NCBI GenBank assembly: GCA_035041965.1
Contig: JAPYMA010000939.1
Location: 1 to 64,000, forward strand
Length of the DNA: 64,000 nucleotides
Direction of reading: 5' to 3'
From: Anisakis pegreffii
Lineage: Eukaryota; Nematoda; Chromadorea; Rhabditida; Anisakidae
The position numbers were made by a program, and so were the translations under genes. This document shows positions 51,405 through 63,939 of the stretch, one piece after another (the stretch's first letter is position 1; every line of letters begins with the position of its first letter). The notes below the pieces were generated by a model. It had not been told where the DNA came from, did not search any database, and saw only the letters and a program-made list of their open reading frames with translations.

Positions 51405-53216
51405 TCTATTTATTGGTCTGGCAATTCATCTGTCGATGTATGTATTCATCCGTCATCAGCCAGGCAGCCACCCAGCTGGTTGCAAGCCATTGTTATATTT
51501 AGTTGAGACATTCACTTCACTGAAAACATGTTTCTTTACAGCTGCTATTCAAATGACTATAAACTCTTACTATGAGGTGCTCTCGATCTGTTGCGTTTAC
51601 GAGGCGGCATAAGAATGCCTCGCTTGAACTTATTTTGGGTTTTATGTTTGTTTTCGTGCGCTCAAAAATAGAGCGTCACTTCATCCAAATCGACTTGATC
51701 ATGTTGACACGATAATGACTTGAATAAGCATGAATATAGAATGAGATATGAAACGCATGCAAATTGTAAACAACAGTGCAAATGATGATCTAAATGGCAC
51801 TTCTCTCATGAATAATTACAATGAAGCTATCATGATATGGATGAATGGATTTCAGACTTACAATTAGAGATATACTCCAACGTTGTGATCCTTTCATATC
51901 GGATTGTTCTGAACGGCTGGAGAAATCCGAATCTGGATTCAAGAACGACAGAAGCCAAAAAAGTGATGGTAGAAAAAAACTAGCATACTAAACCTCGTTT
52001 GAGAGCAAAATGAAATGTTAGCTGTCAAGCATTTTCCATATTTCCCTCAATGTTCAGTCATTCACCAAAAATTTTTCAAACTTGCTCTTCGCCTAAGAAA
52101 TTGTTGTAATCTAGTCTGGAATCAATCTGCTGTTGGCAAAGAAACGAAGCGAATCATCTCATTCGCTTCAATGTTTACCTCAGGCCATTCATATTTTCTG
52201 GATCAGAGATTTCTGTGAATCTTGATATCTCATTAAACGCTTCACATGCTCATTAATGAGAAAAATCCGAATTCATAGTAAATGAGAGTGCTCGAAAACT
52301 CAAATTCCTAAAACTTCTCATGTTACATTTTAATTTCTACCCTCATCCAAATGAAAAATGTTGCTTGAGGCTCAATATTTTTTTCATGTTACTAATGAAG
52401 TGATGAAGTTGATGAACGATATTGACACAGCCATACGACGCTAAAAGTACATTTTAACTGGAATGTATTCATCTAAATGTACTTTGGATAATACATCTCG
52501 TGGAACTCATTAAATGAGTCGCAGCAGTCGTCATCACTACATGTATTAGCCACAAATACGATTGTAGTTTGCTCATTAATTGGTATTCAATTGTATTAAT
52601 TAATTTCTTATGGCGATGACTCAGTTCAGATGGTGAAAATGATTCGCATTAATGTCGTTTCTATTGATATCGTTGACAGTATCATTACTTCGGGCATTGC
52701 CCTTTTAGTAATTCGATGTAACGCGATCTTAAGAGGCGCGTAAACCGACGGAAACGCGCTCACAATAAAAATTCTTTAGCAACGATATATGTGGCGGTGA
52801 ATCGAGCAAATTTCCTGTAATCCTGCGATACTTTCAAATGCCACTTTGACGTATGAGGCAAATTTTTGATTGTTAAGAAGTGTAATGCACATAGTGCAAA
52901 AAACATTCATTAAAATCAAATAACTTAATGTGATTCTTCTCGAAATGTTGGAGGTATTTTTAGCCGACGACGTATCAAAACCAGAAATGATTCGAATTTA
53001 ATTTTATGTTCTCTTTGATCGGTCACAAAAAAACGTTTGCAAAAAAAGCGAAATAGATTTTGCCTAATTAAATTTTCGCTAACGATGACCTGCAATAGGA
53101 AATCATCTAAAAATAAACATTCTCATTCACGTTATTGGTACCAGCTAAGGGAGAGGTACTAAAAATAAAATGCCAGTAAATGAAAATATAATGGATGTGA
53201 AGATAACCGTAATAGT

Positions 53217-53244
53217 ATCATCATCATCATCATCATCATCATCA
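53217..53244 (+). repeat. (ATC)n microsatellite
   Basis: About nine perfect ATC triplets in intergenic DNA. Confidence 0.95.
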
Positions 53245-53408
53245 CTAATTAACTATTTATATTCATGCACTTTATCATTGAGAATCATTTGCACTCGTTA
53301 GATGCATTCCCTAAAAATAGATTGTAATCTTAGCATTCATGTGGAGCTTTCAGAAAGTTTTAGTGTATCAATAATTGTCTCGAGTGAACTCTACTGCGAA
53401 TTTGCTGA

Positions 53409-53536
53409 GAGTATTCATCTAAAAATAACCAACCAACCAACCAACCAACCATTCTTCAACAACAAACACTTTAATGAATTCGCTCTTAAAGAAGTTGCTT
53501 CATCGATACAATTTCTAAGTGCAGTCCACGAATAAC
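53409..53536 (+). repeat. Diverged segmental repeat, copy A, with AACC microsatellite
   Basis: Matches 54058-54174 at roughly 80 percent over about 120 bp: both contain AGTATTCATCTAAAAATAAC, a stretch with TTCTTC(A/G)ACAACAAA and the end ATTTCTAA. This copy has an inserted run of six AACC units (about 53430-53452). Flanking pieces (for example the AATAACAACT-TAAAAATGAACA word at about 53966 and 54459) also recur, so the whole 53.3-54.5 kb looks like an eroded local duplication. Confidence 0.8.
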
Positions 53537-54057
53537 TCCAAAGCATTCGCTTGTATTAGTTCACTATCATTAATCAAACCTCTGAGGGGCTATTGTGCTC
53601 ACATTCACTTTTTCAGTTCAATTGAGGAGGCTGCCGATTCGTTACGCAAATGAATAAACCAATGAATTTCATGAAATAGCAATAAACTAACGACCATTCC
53701 ATCTCAGATACATACAATGATCAGTGTTCAATGCGCTAAACAGGTGCATTCTGAACTGTTGCTAGCTCAATGATCACTAGAACTGTTGCTGAGAATTGCA
53801 TCTGCACGGAGGATTTCCGCTATCGCTTCCGATCGAATTAAAATGCGCCAAGAAACAGCTCAGAGTTTCGGCTTCCCGTATTCTCTGATCTCGCTAAATA
53901 GTTTATTGAGTTACTACTGGCTTGTACTCATACATCTCACTAAATGCGAACTGAAGTCAGTCACAAACAATAACAACTCTAAAAATGAACACTTCCTTCA
54001 TCGCACGCAAACATTTCCTTTATCACACACACTCTCAAATGAATTTTACCACGAAAG

Positions 54058-54174
54058 CGAAAGTATTCATCTAAAAATAACCAATTCTTCGACAACAAAA
54101 TCTTTAACGAATTCACTCTGAAAGAATTTCATCGATGCAATTTCTAATCGTAAGTGCAATCCACAAATAACTAT
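54058..54174 (+). repeat. Diverged segmental repeat, copy B
   Basis: Partner of 53409-53536, without the AACC expansion. Neither copy codes for a recognisable protein. Confidence 0.8.
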
Positions 54175-54276
54175 AGCATTGAGAATCACCTGATCCCATC
54201 AAGACATTCGTTTCAATGAATATCACCCGATTACCAAACAACACTCAATTTAGACAATGAGAAGTTTACTTTAGTG

Positions 54277-54428
54277 TGGTGCAGGAGACGGAAAAAAGTC
54301 GGGATTGGGGGAAACCGGGGACGAAATTTTTCAGTCGGGGACTCGAAAAATTTCGTTGAGTTGAAAAAGTCGCGGAAGGGACGATAATTAGGGGACGTGT
54401 TCCTCGAAATTCCCTGATCCCCGCATCA
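54277..54428. mobile_element. MITE-like element, second copy
   Basis: About 150 bp, GC-rich, with imperfect terminal inverted repeats (TGGTGCAGGAGACGG at the left; the right end CCCCGCATCA reads TGATGCGGGG in reverse). It shares GGAAAAAAGTCGGGA, TTTTTCAGTCGGGGA and CTCGAAAAA words with the element at 17528-17624. Longer than that copy, so one has gained or lost internal sequence. Confidence 0.55.
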
Positions 54429-56852
54429 TATCACTTTACTCATTCGAATACTAACAATAACAACTATAAAAATGAACATTTCCTTCAACAAACATAAACA
54501 GTTCATGTGCTAACCATATGCCATCCTTCTGCTTTACAAGCCTCTTCATTCACCGAAAGACAGCCTGAAATCTTAATTTTCTCCTGCTAATTCATCATGT
54601 GCACTGAAAATGAATAAATTTCAATAAGTGGTAGCCTTACTCTCACTATTAGATCTGGTTGTTGATCAATTCAACAAATGAAAATGCTTTCAGTAAATTC
54701 ATTCCAACAAATATCACTCTATAAGCAAACAACACCCAATTGTATATACGGACAGTGATGATGAGTTTAGTCATTCTTTCAATCTAATAATGATAAATAA
54801 TGCATATTCGTTAATCCATTTAGTTACCCAAGCTAATAGTGATAAATATTATCGCTGAAAAACATCGTTAACAATCATTGCATCGCTAATTATTCATTAA
54901 TTCATTCAGTTACTCAAACGATCTTTGCCGTTCACCATCAACGCTCAATACGAAATAATCTGCCTATAGCAATTGAGGGAGGCATTTTGCTTCCTCAAAT
55001 TTTCATACTGACATATATAAATATAAACTCTGATATGATCTGTCACAAACAAACACGACTACCTTTAGTAAATGAATGATTAAGACTAAATTACATGAAT
55101 GCATCTGAAAATCATGTTGTTTACTTCCTTAAAGCTTGCTTTGAAAATGGAATTACACTGATTCGCAACCACTTTTATTTATTCCAGCCGATCGTTTAGG
55201 TTGCCTAAAGCAGAATCTATGCATTTACCTATCAAAGAAGTTGCCATTTGAACAGATCTGAGATTCTACTCAAATGATCAATGATCAAAAATATTGCATA
55301 TGATGAAGTTAAAAAGATCACAGATGAACACTGAACACTCAGCTAGCTACAAATATAAAACAAATATCGTTTGAACGCTAATCACTGATGTTAGGGAATA
55401 ACAACTTGTGAGGAATTGTTTAATTCTCATCCATATGAAAACTGTCGTTTCGTCGTGAGGTGCGATTCGCTGTCATTAACGACAAAAATAAACATCAATT
55501 TTAGATTTTACGTCAACTGTTCATCACCAGAATCAGTTCGTTGCTGACTGAACCTATTGAAAAGTTCATAGAACTGCAAAGATCTCTGATCCGCAGTGCT
55601 ATTTGTAGTAATAACATAGTAATTTCACTCGAAATAGCACATCAATGAGCATCATCGAGGAAATAAAATAGCAACACATCAATGAGCAGCACGAGTTCTA
55701 AACATTCGTCATTGTCAATAATAAATTTCCACGTTTTATCGCATTACTAGCATCAGCTATAGCACACTCGTCATACTACAATTCCGTGCATCGTAAACTA
55801 TCAAGCATCACTGACTAACCATATTTGATTACTAATAAGAATGAGTTGAATTCAATAATCTAAATACTTTCACTCATTCATGATCAGTAGAGAATATGAG
55901 TTGTTAGATCTGATTCTTAAGCAAATATCAATACTCATCGTAATGGATCAATGAACATTTTATAGTAGACAATTTTATCTAACAGGAAATTGCGTTGGCA
56001 TAAGTCTATTTGATATCATAGAAGAGATTCGAGGGGAACGCGATAATATTGACAATTTACTCGATTCTTTTACGATGAATCGAAAACTCATTTAAGTTTA
56101 CGATCGCTCTTCTCAAATTCCCATCGTCACATTCGTTCCTCATTCCAAACAAAAACAACACCATCATTTCATTACTTACAATTAGCGTAACACTTAAGAG
56201 ATTTGAAGCAGTGCCTAACACACGTCCTTCAACCGATTTTAGATATGACGGAAAGGAAAATGAACAGTGAAAACTCCATGAAATATTAGCATAAGTGCGC
56301 AAATATACGAAAAATATGCTGAAGCATTCAAAAAATTCTAATAAAATTGAAAGCTAAGGAAAATTTCAAATCATCACTTCAGTAAATGAATTCAAAAGTA
56401 AAGACGATGATCATTGTTAATTATCGACCTTACCCGCATCGGTTGTATTGTATCCACCGAAAATGATTAGTTCAGAATCTGTTGAAAGGTAAGGTACTAA
56501 TCATTGGAGACAATTTCCTGACGATACCGCAAATACAATGAAATTATTTTGCCGGGATTCGTTGCAATACACCGGAAAGAGATTTTTTTCATCTGAACAA
56601 AATTATAGACGAACTGTTTCAGTATACCAAAGTAAATGATAGAGGACAGGAGAACCCTAGAAGAACAACCAATTCATTCTAACTAATGAAAATTATAGAA
56701 CATTTTCACGAATATGAAATTATTTTCCCGTCTTTTCACATTCAGTGTTCACTAAACAATTCAAACCTTCAACTTGCACTCATTGGGACTGCTTCTCGTC
56801 ACTTGTAAAGCATCAAAAAATCTTTCTCTGCTTAAAACAACGAAACTTTCAG

Positions 56853-59800
56853 TCGTTCCGAAAGACGAGTAAATGATGTGTCGTCACCGAAGTCGAAGCA
56901 CCAACAATATGTCCAACTGAAGACTTCACAAGCGATTCACAAAGTTAAACTGAAGTGTTTCAGTAAATATTCGTTAAAAATTCGTAAGGTTATTGCTACT
57001 TCTGAAAGCTTCTTTCAACAGTTATTGCTGCGTGGACAACAAATACCTTCTAGCAATACCTTTAAAAAAACAAGAGAACCTCAAGAGAGTTTTGCGGAAC
57101 AATCCAAAAGAAATGGTTTTTCGATGAAAATGTGACAAATTTCATATGACACTGATTATCCTAAGAGACAGCTCAAAAATCCACCCTCTACAGCTCTTCT
57201 AACTTGTTCCAGCTGTTGTTCCAATTGATATGGTACTCATATATTCGATCAGACATTTATTCTGTGGCATTGAATAATTGGAGATTTCTTTTAGTATTGT
57301 TGAAATCATGTTTATAGTTAGCTAATGAAGAACGAGTGCCACGCCAACTTGATTTAACACCATACGACGATACGGCAGTGAAGATTCTGGTGGATTATCT
57401 GAACGACGATAAACAATTCAATGTTAAACTCACGTTTTATGCGCTCGCTGATTTGCTCGATTTGTCATTATCGCTACAGATCACTCAGTTGATCGATCAA
57501 CTCAATGAGGTAGACGAATTCTCATTTGACTGAGTTCCTTGGAATTGTCAACGATTGGCGATTTAAATGATGATTGATAATGTTGGCTTTATAGACTGTG
57601 CTGAAGTTAGCGTGGCAATCCACAGATGCCCTCCTACAAGCGTTAATAATGTTGGGCTCAGAGCGTTTCATCAGTGCTGCTGTCAAGATTCAACCGGAAC
57701 TTGAAGCAATGGCCGCTCAATTGTTCCGTAGAATTGCCAAACATCGAATGCTCTCAATAATATCACCAATCATTTTTGGTAATATTATCTCCAGGTAGCA
57801 ATATCAGGGTTCACTGAATCTATCATATTCATCGACCCATCAAATTCGATCCTAATTAATTTAAATAAAATCACGAACAAAACCATAGGCTGCACGATGA
57901 ATGACAGAAACTGCTGAATGTGATTCAGCAAGGCTTCAATTCAGCAAGGCTTCAATCATTTTTTGTTCAAGTCGAAAATATATCAAATTGTTCAGATCGC
58001 TCATAAAAATTATTCACAGTATCATCAATTTGATGGGCAAGTCGAAGTAAATTGTCCACGCACAAGTTATTAGTCCACTAAGCTTTTGATAACTTTGGCC
58101 ATTTCAAGAATGGAATCATGAGCGCAATGAAAAGTTTCAGATGCGATCTGGACGTTGAATCCGAAATGGATGTAGTTGACGCTGGACTGGTGTGGTGTTG
58201 GGGTCAAAAAAATCGTTTAGAAGCATGCAATCTGGTATTTTCAAGGATTCGCACACTGTTTCTTTCAGTTGGTGATAAGGCAACAATTCGACAACGAATC
58301 ATTGAACTGCCTGACGGAGAAAAGGTTTCATTCAGCACTTCAACCTCAGAATAAGTCAGCTATTCTCAGTACGATAACCATTTTGATAACAAACCTTATC
58401 GTTTGAGGTGCTTTCACTGGTTTCATCGCTGCTTTCGAGTGGAAACGGTCGCAGATGTTGCGTGATAAAAGAACATAAGAGACGGCGACATGTCAGATGT
58501 TCTATACCCATTATAAATCGAGACAGATCCATTGACATGGCTAAATTACCTTTGTATGTTTCCAAAACGTTGAAATGTATGCCTTCCCGAAGCGAAATGA
58601 ATCAATATAATATTCGAGTCGGCTGACTTTTCAAACTGACCAATTCCTGCGACCATAATTAAGAAATCCTCATGAGATTCAATTCCATTAAGCATTCGAC
58701 TGAATGCGACTTAAAAAAGCTGAATGAGAGGAATTGCCTCTGCAGTACAACGAAAAGAACTCCCACAAAAAAGCTATCCAAATCAGTTGATCAATTCATT
58801 GCAATCCACCAATTCCAGATCTGCACCAGATAGACTGCAAAAATCAAGATATGTTGTCGATGGTTTGTTTTAAGAATACTGATCACTTAATAAATCACTT
58901 AGTCAGGAAATAGCGATAGTAACTCACTTAGATTGTTTCATTTAAACAAAATTCTCTCATTAAACATGAGTGAGTTTTCTCTAATCACATGTAACCTTAG
59001 AATCTAATCGGACAAGAATTCTTAAACGTGAAACCTTAAGCAGCAGTCATATCAGTCAGTTTTCATCATAGTGAAGTGAAACGAGAGAGTCTTCTCGACA
59101 AATTGGTTCTCATCGAAATTATCTGACAGGCCTGAACGAGCCTACGACAGCGAATAGCTCAAATGATTCACAGAGGCGAGACGCTGTCAAAACACTTTCC
59201 GTATCGGTTTCATCGTCAAAGAGGCGTGGCAAAATGAATAAGGTGACACTCGGTGCCAGATTCTCATCAATTCATTTGCAATTAAAAAAGAGTACGACAC
59301 TCACCCATAATCGAGCACGAACCAAATGCAAAATCTGTTGATGAAGGGCACTGTGAATGAATATGAATACGTATTAGAAAATTACTTGGGAAGAATCTAA
59401 AGTGGATTCAATAAATATTTTCAGAATTAACTTTTCAGATCGTTCAGAAAGGCGATAAACATCATAAGCATGGTCAAGCAGCTGAGTTCAAGAAGCGTGG
59501 CAAGAATATCAATAAGATCAATCGAAGCAAAATTCTGAAAGAGCAACACTACCGAAGGCCATCCCCGAATCGTCCAAAAACTAAGAAATACCAATCGTGC
59601 AGTTGCAGTAGCTCATCACGATCGGGTGAATCTTTTTTGCTGCAGCGTACACAAACAATGAAACACTACCAAATTAATTGGACTTGCGGACAATGACAGC
59701 GATTATTCACTCATTTTCATGGAATAATGATAATAATTATCATCATTGTTCCATGAAGTGTATCCATTGCTTGGCCTTTCCTCACAGTATGCATTTCGGC

Positions 59801-60029
59801 GAGTGGCCGAAAGTCTCAAGTCGTCGCCGAATTCGCCGAAATTCTCGGTGATCTGTTCGCGGCGCCCGCGCCCAATTCGGTATTCGGCTGTCTACCGATG
59901 CCAACGGTCGCCATTGCTGACAGTTATAATCATAAGGTTGTTAATGTAGTCCGTTCGACAAATTTGCGTCGAATACGCTCACACCTGAACGAGCGATTTA
60001 TTGCTCTTCTGCACCACTCAATACCGTAA
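56853..60029 (+). CDS. BTB-BACK domain protein with basic tail (5' end incomplete)
   Basis: Probable Cullin-3 adaptor-type or scaffold protein. Exons: 56853-57115, 57322-57509, 57595-57794, 58141-58324, 58370-58400, 59130-59242, 59439-59625, 59788-60029; phases agree and give 468 residues after one leading base, stop TAA. The BTB part covers VQLKTSQAIHKVKLKCFSKY, ESFFQQLLLRG and LDLTPYDDTAVKILVDYLN followed by the typical ADLLDL turn. The BACK-like part includes SAAVKIQPELEAMA and MDVVDAGLVWCW, ending RIRTLFLS as in Kelch-like proteins. No Kelch repeats follow. Instead there is a Ser-rich and Lys/Arg/His-rich region (KRRGKMNK, KGDKHHKHG, RRPSPNRPK), then a Cys-Ser cluster and a hydrophobic C-terminal block (VVAEFAEILGDLFAAPAP). 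The first exon is entered in phase 2 and has no in-frame ATG, so upstream exons are missing. The 31-bp exon and the TTAG acceptor at 57322 are the least certain. Confidence 0.78.
59718..59755. repeat. 38-bp near-perfect palindrome in BTB-BACK intron
   Basis: CATGGAATAATGATAATA is followed directly by its near-perfect reverse complement, ending TTCCATG, in the last intron of the BTB-BACK gene, about 30 bp before the final exon. It could be a MITE relic or a hairpin in the pre-mRNA close to the acceptor. Confidence 0.9.
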
Positions 60030-63000
60030 CACATCTTTCCTTTTCACTTTTTGCTACAGTATCCATTGACCAATTAGCGTTGAGTTAGCGGTCAGTGAGC
60101 GAAAACACATCCACATACAGTAACGGCTTATCCATTTACGATAATTTATGTGAATTTTATTATTTTGCAACCGCAGTTGTAATTCCTCGGCAAAATTCTT
60201 GACTGTCCACATTTTACAACGATGAATAATAATCATTCTTAAGAATCTGGCCTAAAACTAGATAGCACATCGTGATTCTCCTCTATAGACTAGTTCCAAG
60301 AAACAAATTTTAGATCGATTCAAGCTATTAAACTATCCGAAGATAGTTTCAAAATACAATAACATTGTTTCAAGTTCTTTGCTTAACACCATGATCCCAA
60401 ATGAATAATGGCACAATACCTAACTTTCATAGATGAACAGCTGATAAACTTAATCGCAACGAATGAATCACCGTTGTTGATAAATTTCAGATGAATAAGT
60501 TCAAATCGACGAATTGCGTCAGTCAATCAACCTTCACTCAAACCCACAACTTTATCCATCAATTAAGAAATGATTCAGCATTGTTTCTAAAAATCAACTA
60601 CATTACACTCTGTGAACAACATACTCTTTCGACTGTGACTTCTTGAAATGATATTATGAACCACCAGTAACTACATCAACCTTCAAACGTTTACGAAATA
60701 AATTTTTCAAGCAGAACTCCGAGTGATTTCGTAATTTCTTAAATAAATCAACATCAGACAACTATTTGCGACAACCACTCGCTAATAAAAGTCAAGCTGT
60801 TCCTACCATACATAAATATTACTGAATCATACCACTAACTGTAACTGATCAGTTGAGGCGTGAACCAATCAACACTGAATTCGCGACACTTCAAGAAAAA
60901 GCGTGCAGTATATTGGATGGAGTATTTCTGTTGTGCTAATTTGTAGGTGAAATAAACGAGTAGGACGCAAATAATTATCAAATTTATCATCAACCTAAAC
61001 ATAATTTTAATCTGAATAAATGCATCCAATTTCAAACAACCGTTCATTCGTGTTCATTTTTCAAAACAAAAAAATAGAATCAGAGAAAACTTTCGAACAA
61101 GTAAGTGTATCAAGAAGCATCACAACAGAGCACGAAATTAAGATGTTCATTCGAAGTCATCAAAATAATGCGATCCATCCCTATTTGTCGTTCAATGGGG
61201 CATCAGTTATTAGACTGTTAACAGACGACAACACTATCAACACTGATAAAATCATTATCAATAGTGCCATAACTGCTATTATCATTATGATCGTTGGCCT
61301 TCGGCTCACGTTTGCACAGTTCAAAATGGCCTTCGGCTCACGTTTGCACAGTTCAATTAGCCAAATAAAACTTGGAAGACAATCCGGTGAGATTATTCCA
61401 TAGGATCTAAGATTGACTCGATTCGAGTTATCACCACTATCGACTAGTTAGAAACAATTGGTGATGGAAAATCCTCAAGACATCAGAACATTCTCTGATT
61501 CCGACTTAAAATTTCACATTATTCAAAAGTCTTAATTGAAATTGAGCTCACTTAATAACTGTCCATTCAGTTTCCCAAAAACGCTTTCATTCGCAGTGCA
61601 ACCAGCTCTGGATATCAATAATCACCAATTCTGGCCTTACTCATAATATCCACCCTTGGTGCCACTCTACTTATCATCATTTAGTGAAAACTGGGACAAT
61701 ATGAATGGATATTTCCCAATGCTCACAAACTGATGATAATAACCAATATAAAACAACAACGGAAAAAGAAGAACAACGCGATCAAATCGTTACGAATTTG
61801 GTACTGATTTACAAAATTATTATGCTCTCCAATAAATTATGCAAGCTAGTACAATTTCAATGATTCACTGGTTGATTGAAAAAAACAATATTCAAATAAT
61901 GATCAACTAGAAATTTGCATATATGCAAGGTGATTTGTTTGAACGAAATAATGAATAAAATAAAACAATAATTTAGGAATAATCAAAACCAAAAAAAAGA
62001 GTGAAACCAATCAATTTGATGAGAATATCGAGAAACAAAACCGTACAATACAACCAACACAAACGCCATACACCTTCAATAGGAGACGTACAAACAAAAC
62101 GTACAGTACAGACCGAATGCTGTGAAATGTGTGAAGACAATGTTATTGCACAAACAACAGAAACACAAAAAAAATTCCAATGAAATTCTCGAATAATTAT
62201 TTCAACAAAAAATTTTAGAAAAAGAAAACCAAACAAAAATGGCAACAAAATTTCAATCAAATCAGATTTATCCAATCAGATTAAACAACGACTAGAATTG
62301 AAAATTACAAACAAAAATGAACAAACTAATGCATTCATGTACAAGAGAAGCATAAAATGACACGCAATCGACGTCAGAAAAGCATCAGAAGAATAATCGC
62401 ATCGAATCACAATAATCAACGATTGATGATCACAAAACGAAATTACATGCATTGCAAAGCGAACTGAATCCTCCACCCCTTTTCAGACCATTTAACTGCG
62501 TGAATTTTGTTCAAACATAAGTCTCAATGAATTATTAAATTATGTTAGTAGATTGATGTTCTGATTACGTTGTTATTTGTTGTGAAAACAGTTTTTGAAA
62601 CGAAATATTAATCGCAATTATAATTTTGATGAGGAGCGATTATATATTTCATCCAAATGATTCAATCGGATACACACTGAAAATAGCTAATCGCAAGGGT
62701 ATTTTTGTAAACTTGCTGAGAATCGATCAGATATAATGAAATGTGTGCTTGTGGTTCACAGATGACGACAGACACCGGTGAAATAAACAAAGAGGAATGT
62801 AGAAGATGGGAAAATCCGAGGAAATCTCCGCAGAAAAAGTGAAGAATATCTCATGAGAGAGAGTAGAAATGTGATAGACTGTCAAACCCTCTAAAGATTA
62901 CGAATTCAGGGAATTGCTGAAAACTTTCCGACTTCGAAACTGTTTATCGAAATCTCTCACCATCAAAATTTCAGCCCATGGAAGTGGGTTGAAAAATTTA

Positions 63001-63264
63001 TTCTGAATAAATCAGTGAATGGGATCAGTAGGTGATAATGCATAAACAGAATCGATCACATTCCACACTTCTCACTGTCATCATTACAACTGTTCAGAAT
63101 CATAATCAGACAGTTCAATTATGGTCCATTTTACACATGTAAATGATGAATATTAATAATTATATGCAGCAATCAGAAACACAGAACAATAACAATAACA
63201 TAACAATAATATTCGACGAATAAATCCTCTGAAATATAGAATATATCATATCTCATTCAAATTA
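60030..63264. other. Intergenic between BTB-BACK and unc-10 3' ends
   Basis: The two genes converge here. No gene recognised; a plus-strand frame at 61020-61403 (127 codons) has no known motif and spans a recent 30-bp tandem duplication. Runs of AAC/AAT repeats occur near 62000-62250 and 63180-63215. Confidence 0.5.
61295..61356 (+). repeat. Exact 30-bp tandem duplication
   Basis: The word beginning TGGCCTTCGGCTCACG is present twice without a mismatch over 30 bp (61295-61324 and 61327-61356), period 32. Perfect identity and higher GC than the surroundings suggest a recent event. Confidence 0.95.
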
Positions 63265-63939
63265 TCACCTCATTTCTACAAGACTAGATTCGCTATCTTT
63301 GCGTATCGGACCAGTACCGGCTAGACTTGAGCTATGGTAGAGTTTATACCAACCAATCAATGGCTCAACGCTCAGTTCGAGATCATCCAATCGGATCTGT
63401 GCAACACCCATGAACGATTTCCGCTCCATTCGACCATAATCTCCCAAAACCGTTATCTGCAACAGTGAGAAACCTTGTCATCGAACTTTCAACTTGAATG
63501 AACCAGTGGAAAAAACCACCATAAAGCAGTATTATTATTTCACTAATTGTAAGTACTGCTCCTACAAGACCTTACCCGCTACCGAAAACTTCAAACAGAA
63601 TCTCAAATGAACTTCTATATGACGAGTTTTCAACGATACAATCATTCAGAGCAGCAAGTGAATCAGGATTCGAAAGTATCGCTAAAAAATGACCCGGCAA
63701 CAAGATATAACCTATGGAATATGAGCCAGTTCAGTAAAATTTGTTGAACGGACGATTCCCCACAAACAATACGATACAAATGCTGATTAGCAATCAAACC
63801 TGAAGCATTTTCTTTCGTGGTGTTTCGGTGAAGACAAGATGTTGTTGAAAGAGTGGTGCAGTTGTTTTACGGACAGCATTCGTTTTCGCTTTCGCGATAC
63901 ACTGCTTACCTTCTATCAAATACACTTTCACGTAAGGAG
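63265..63939 (-). CDS. unc-10: UNC-10/RIM active-zone protein, C-terminal C2B exons (partial)
   Basis: RIM organises synaptic-vesicle priming and calcium-channel placement at presynaptic active zones. Two exons are visible: 63800-63939 and 63265-63456, joined in phase 0; the gene continues past the right edge. Together they encode the C2B domain: PYVKVYLIEGKQCIAKAK, then VRKTTAPLFQQHLVF, KKMLQITV, GDYGRMERKSFMGVAQ and RLDDLELSVEPLIGWYKLY. This block is very close to RIM C2B of animals, which typically lacks the calcium-binding aspartates. A short Ser-rich tail (KDSESSLVEMR) ends at TGA. A donor-like GAG/GTGATA overlaps the stop, so an alternative longer tail cannot be ruled out. Confidence 0.95.

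Larger units (their letters stand above)
51405..56852. other. Repeat-bearing intergenic region
   Basis: No gene recognised. It carries a CAT microsatellite, an AACC microsatellite inside a diverged segmental repeat, and a MITE-like element, each listed separately. The start of the BTB-BACK gene (its first exons) probably lies in the right-hand kilobases but was not found. Confidence 0.5.
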
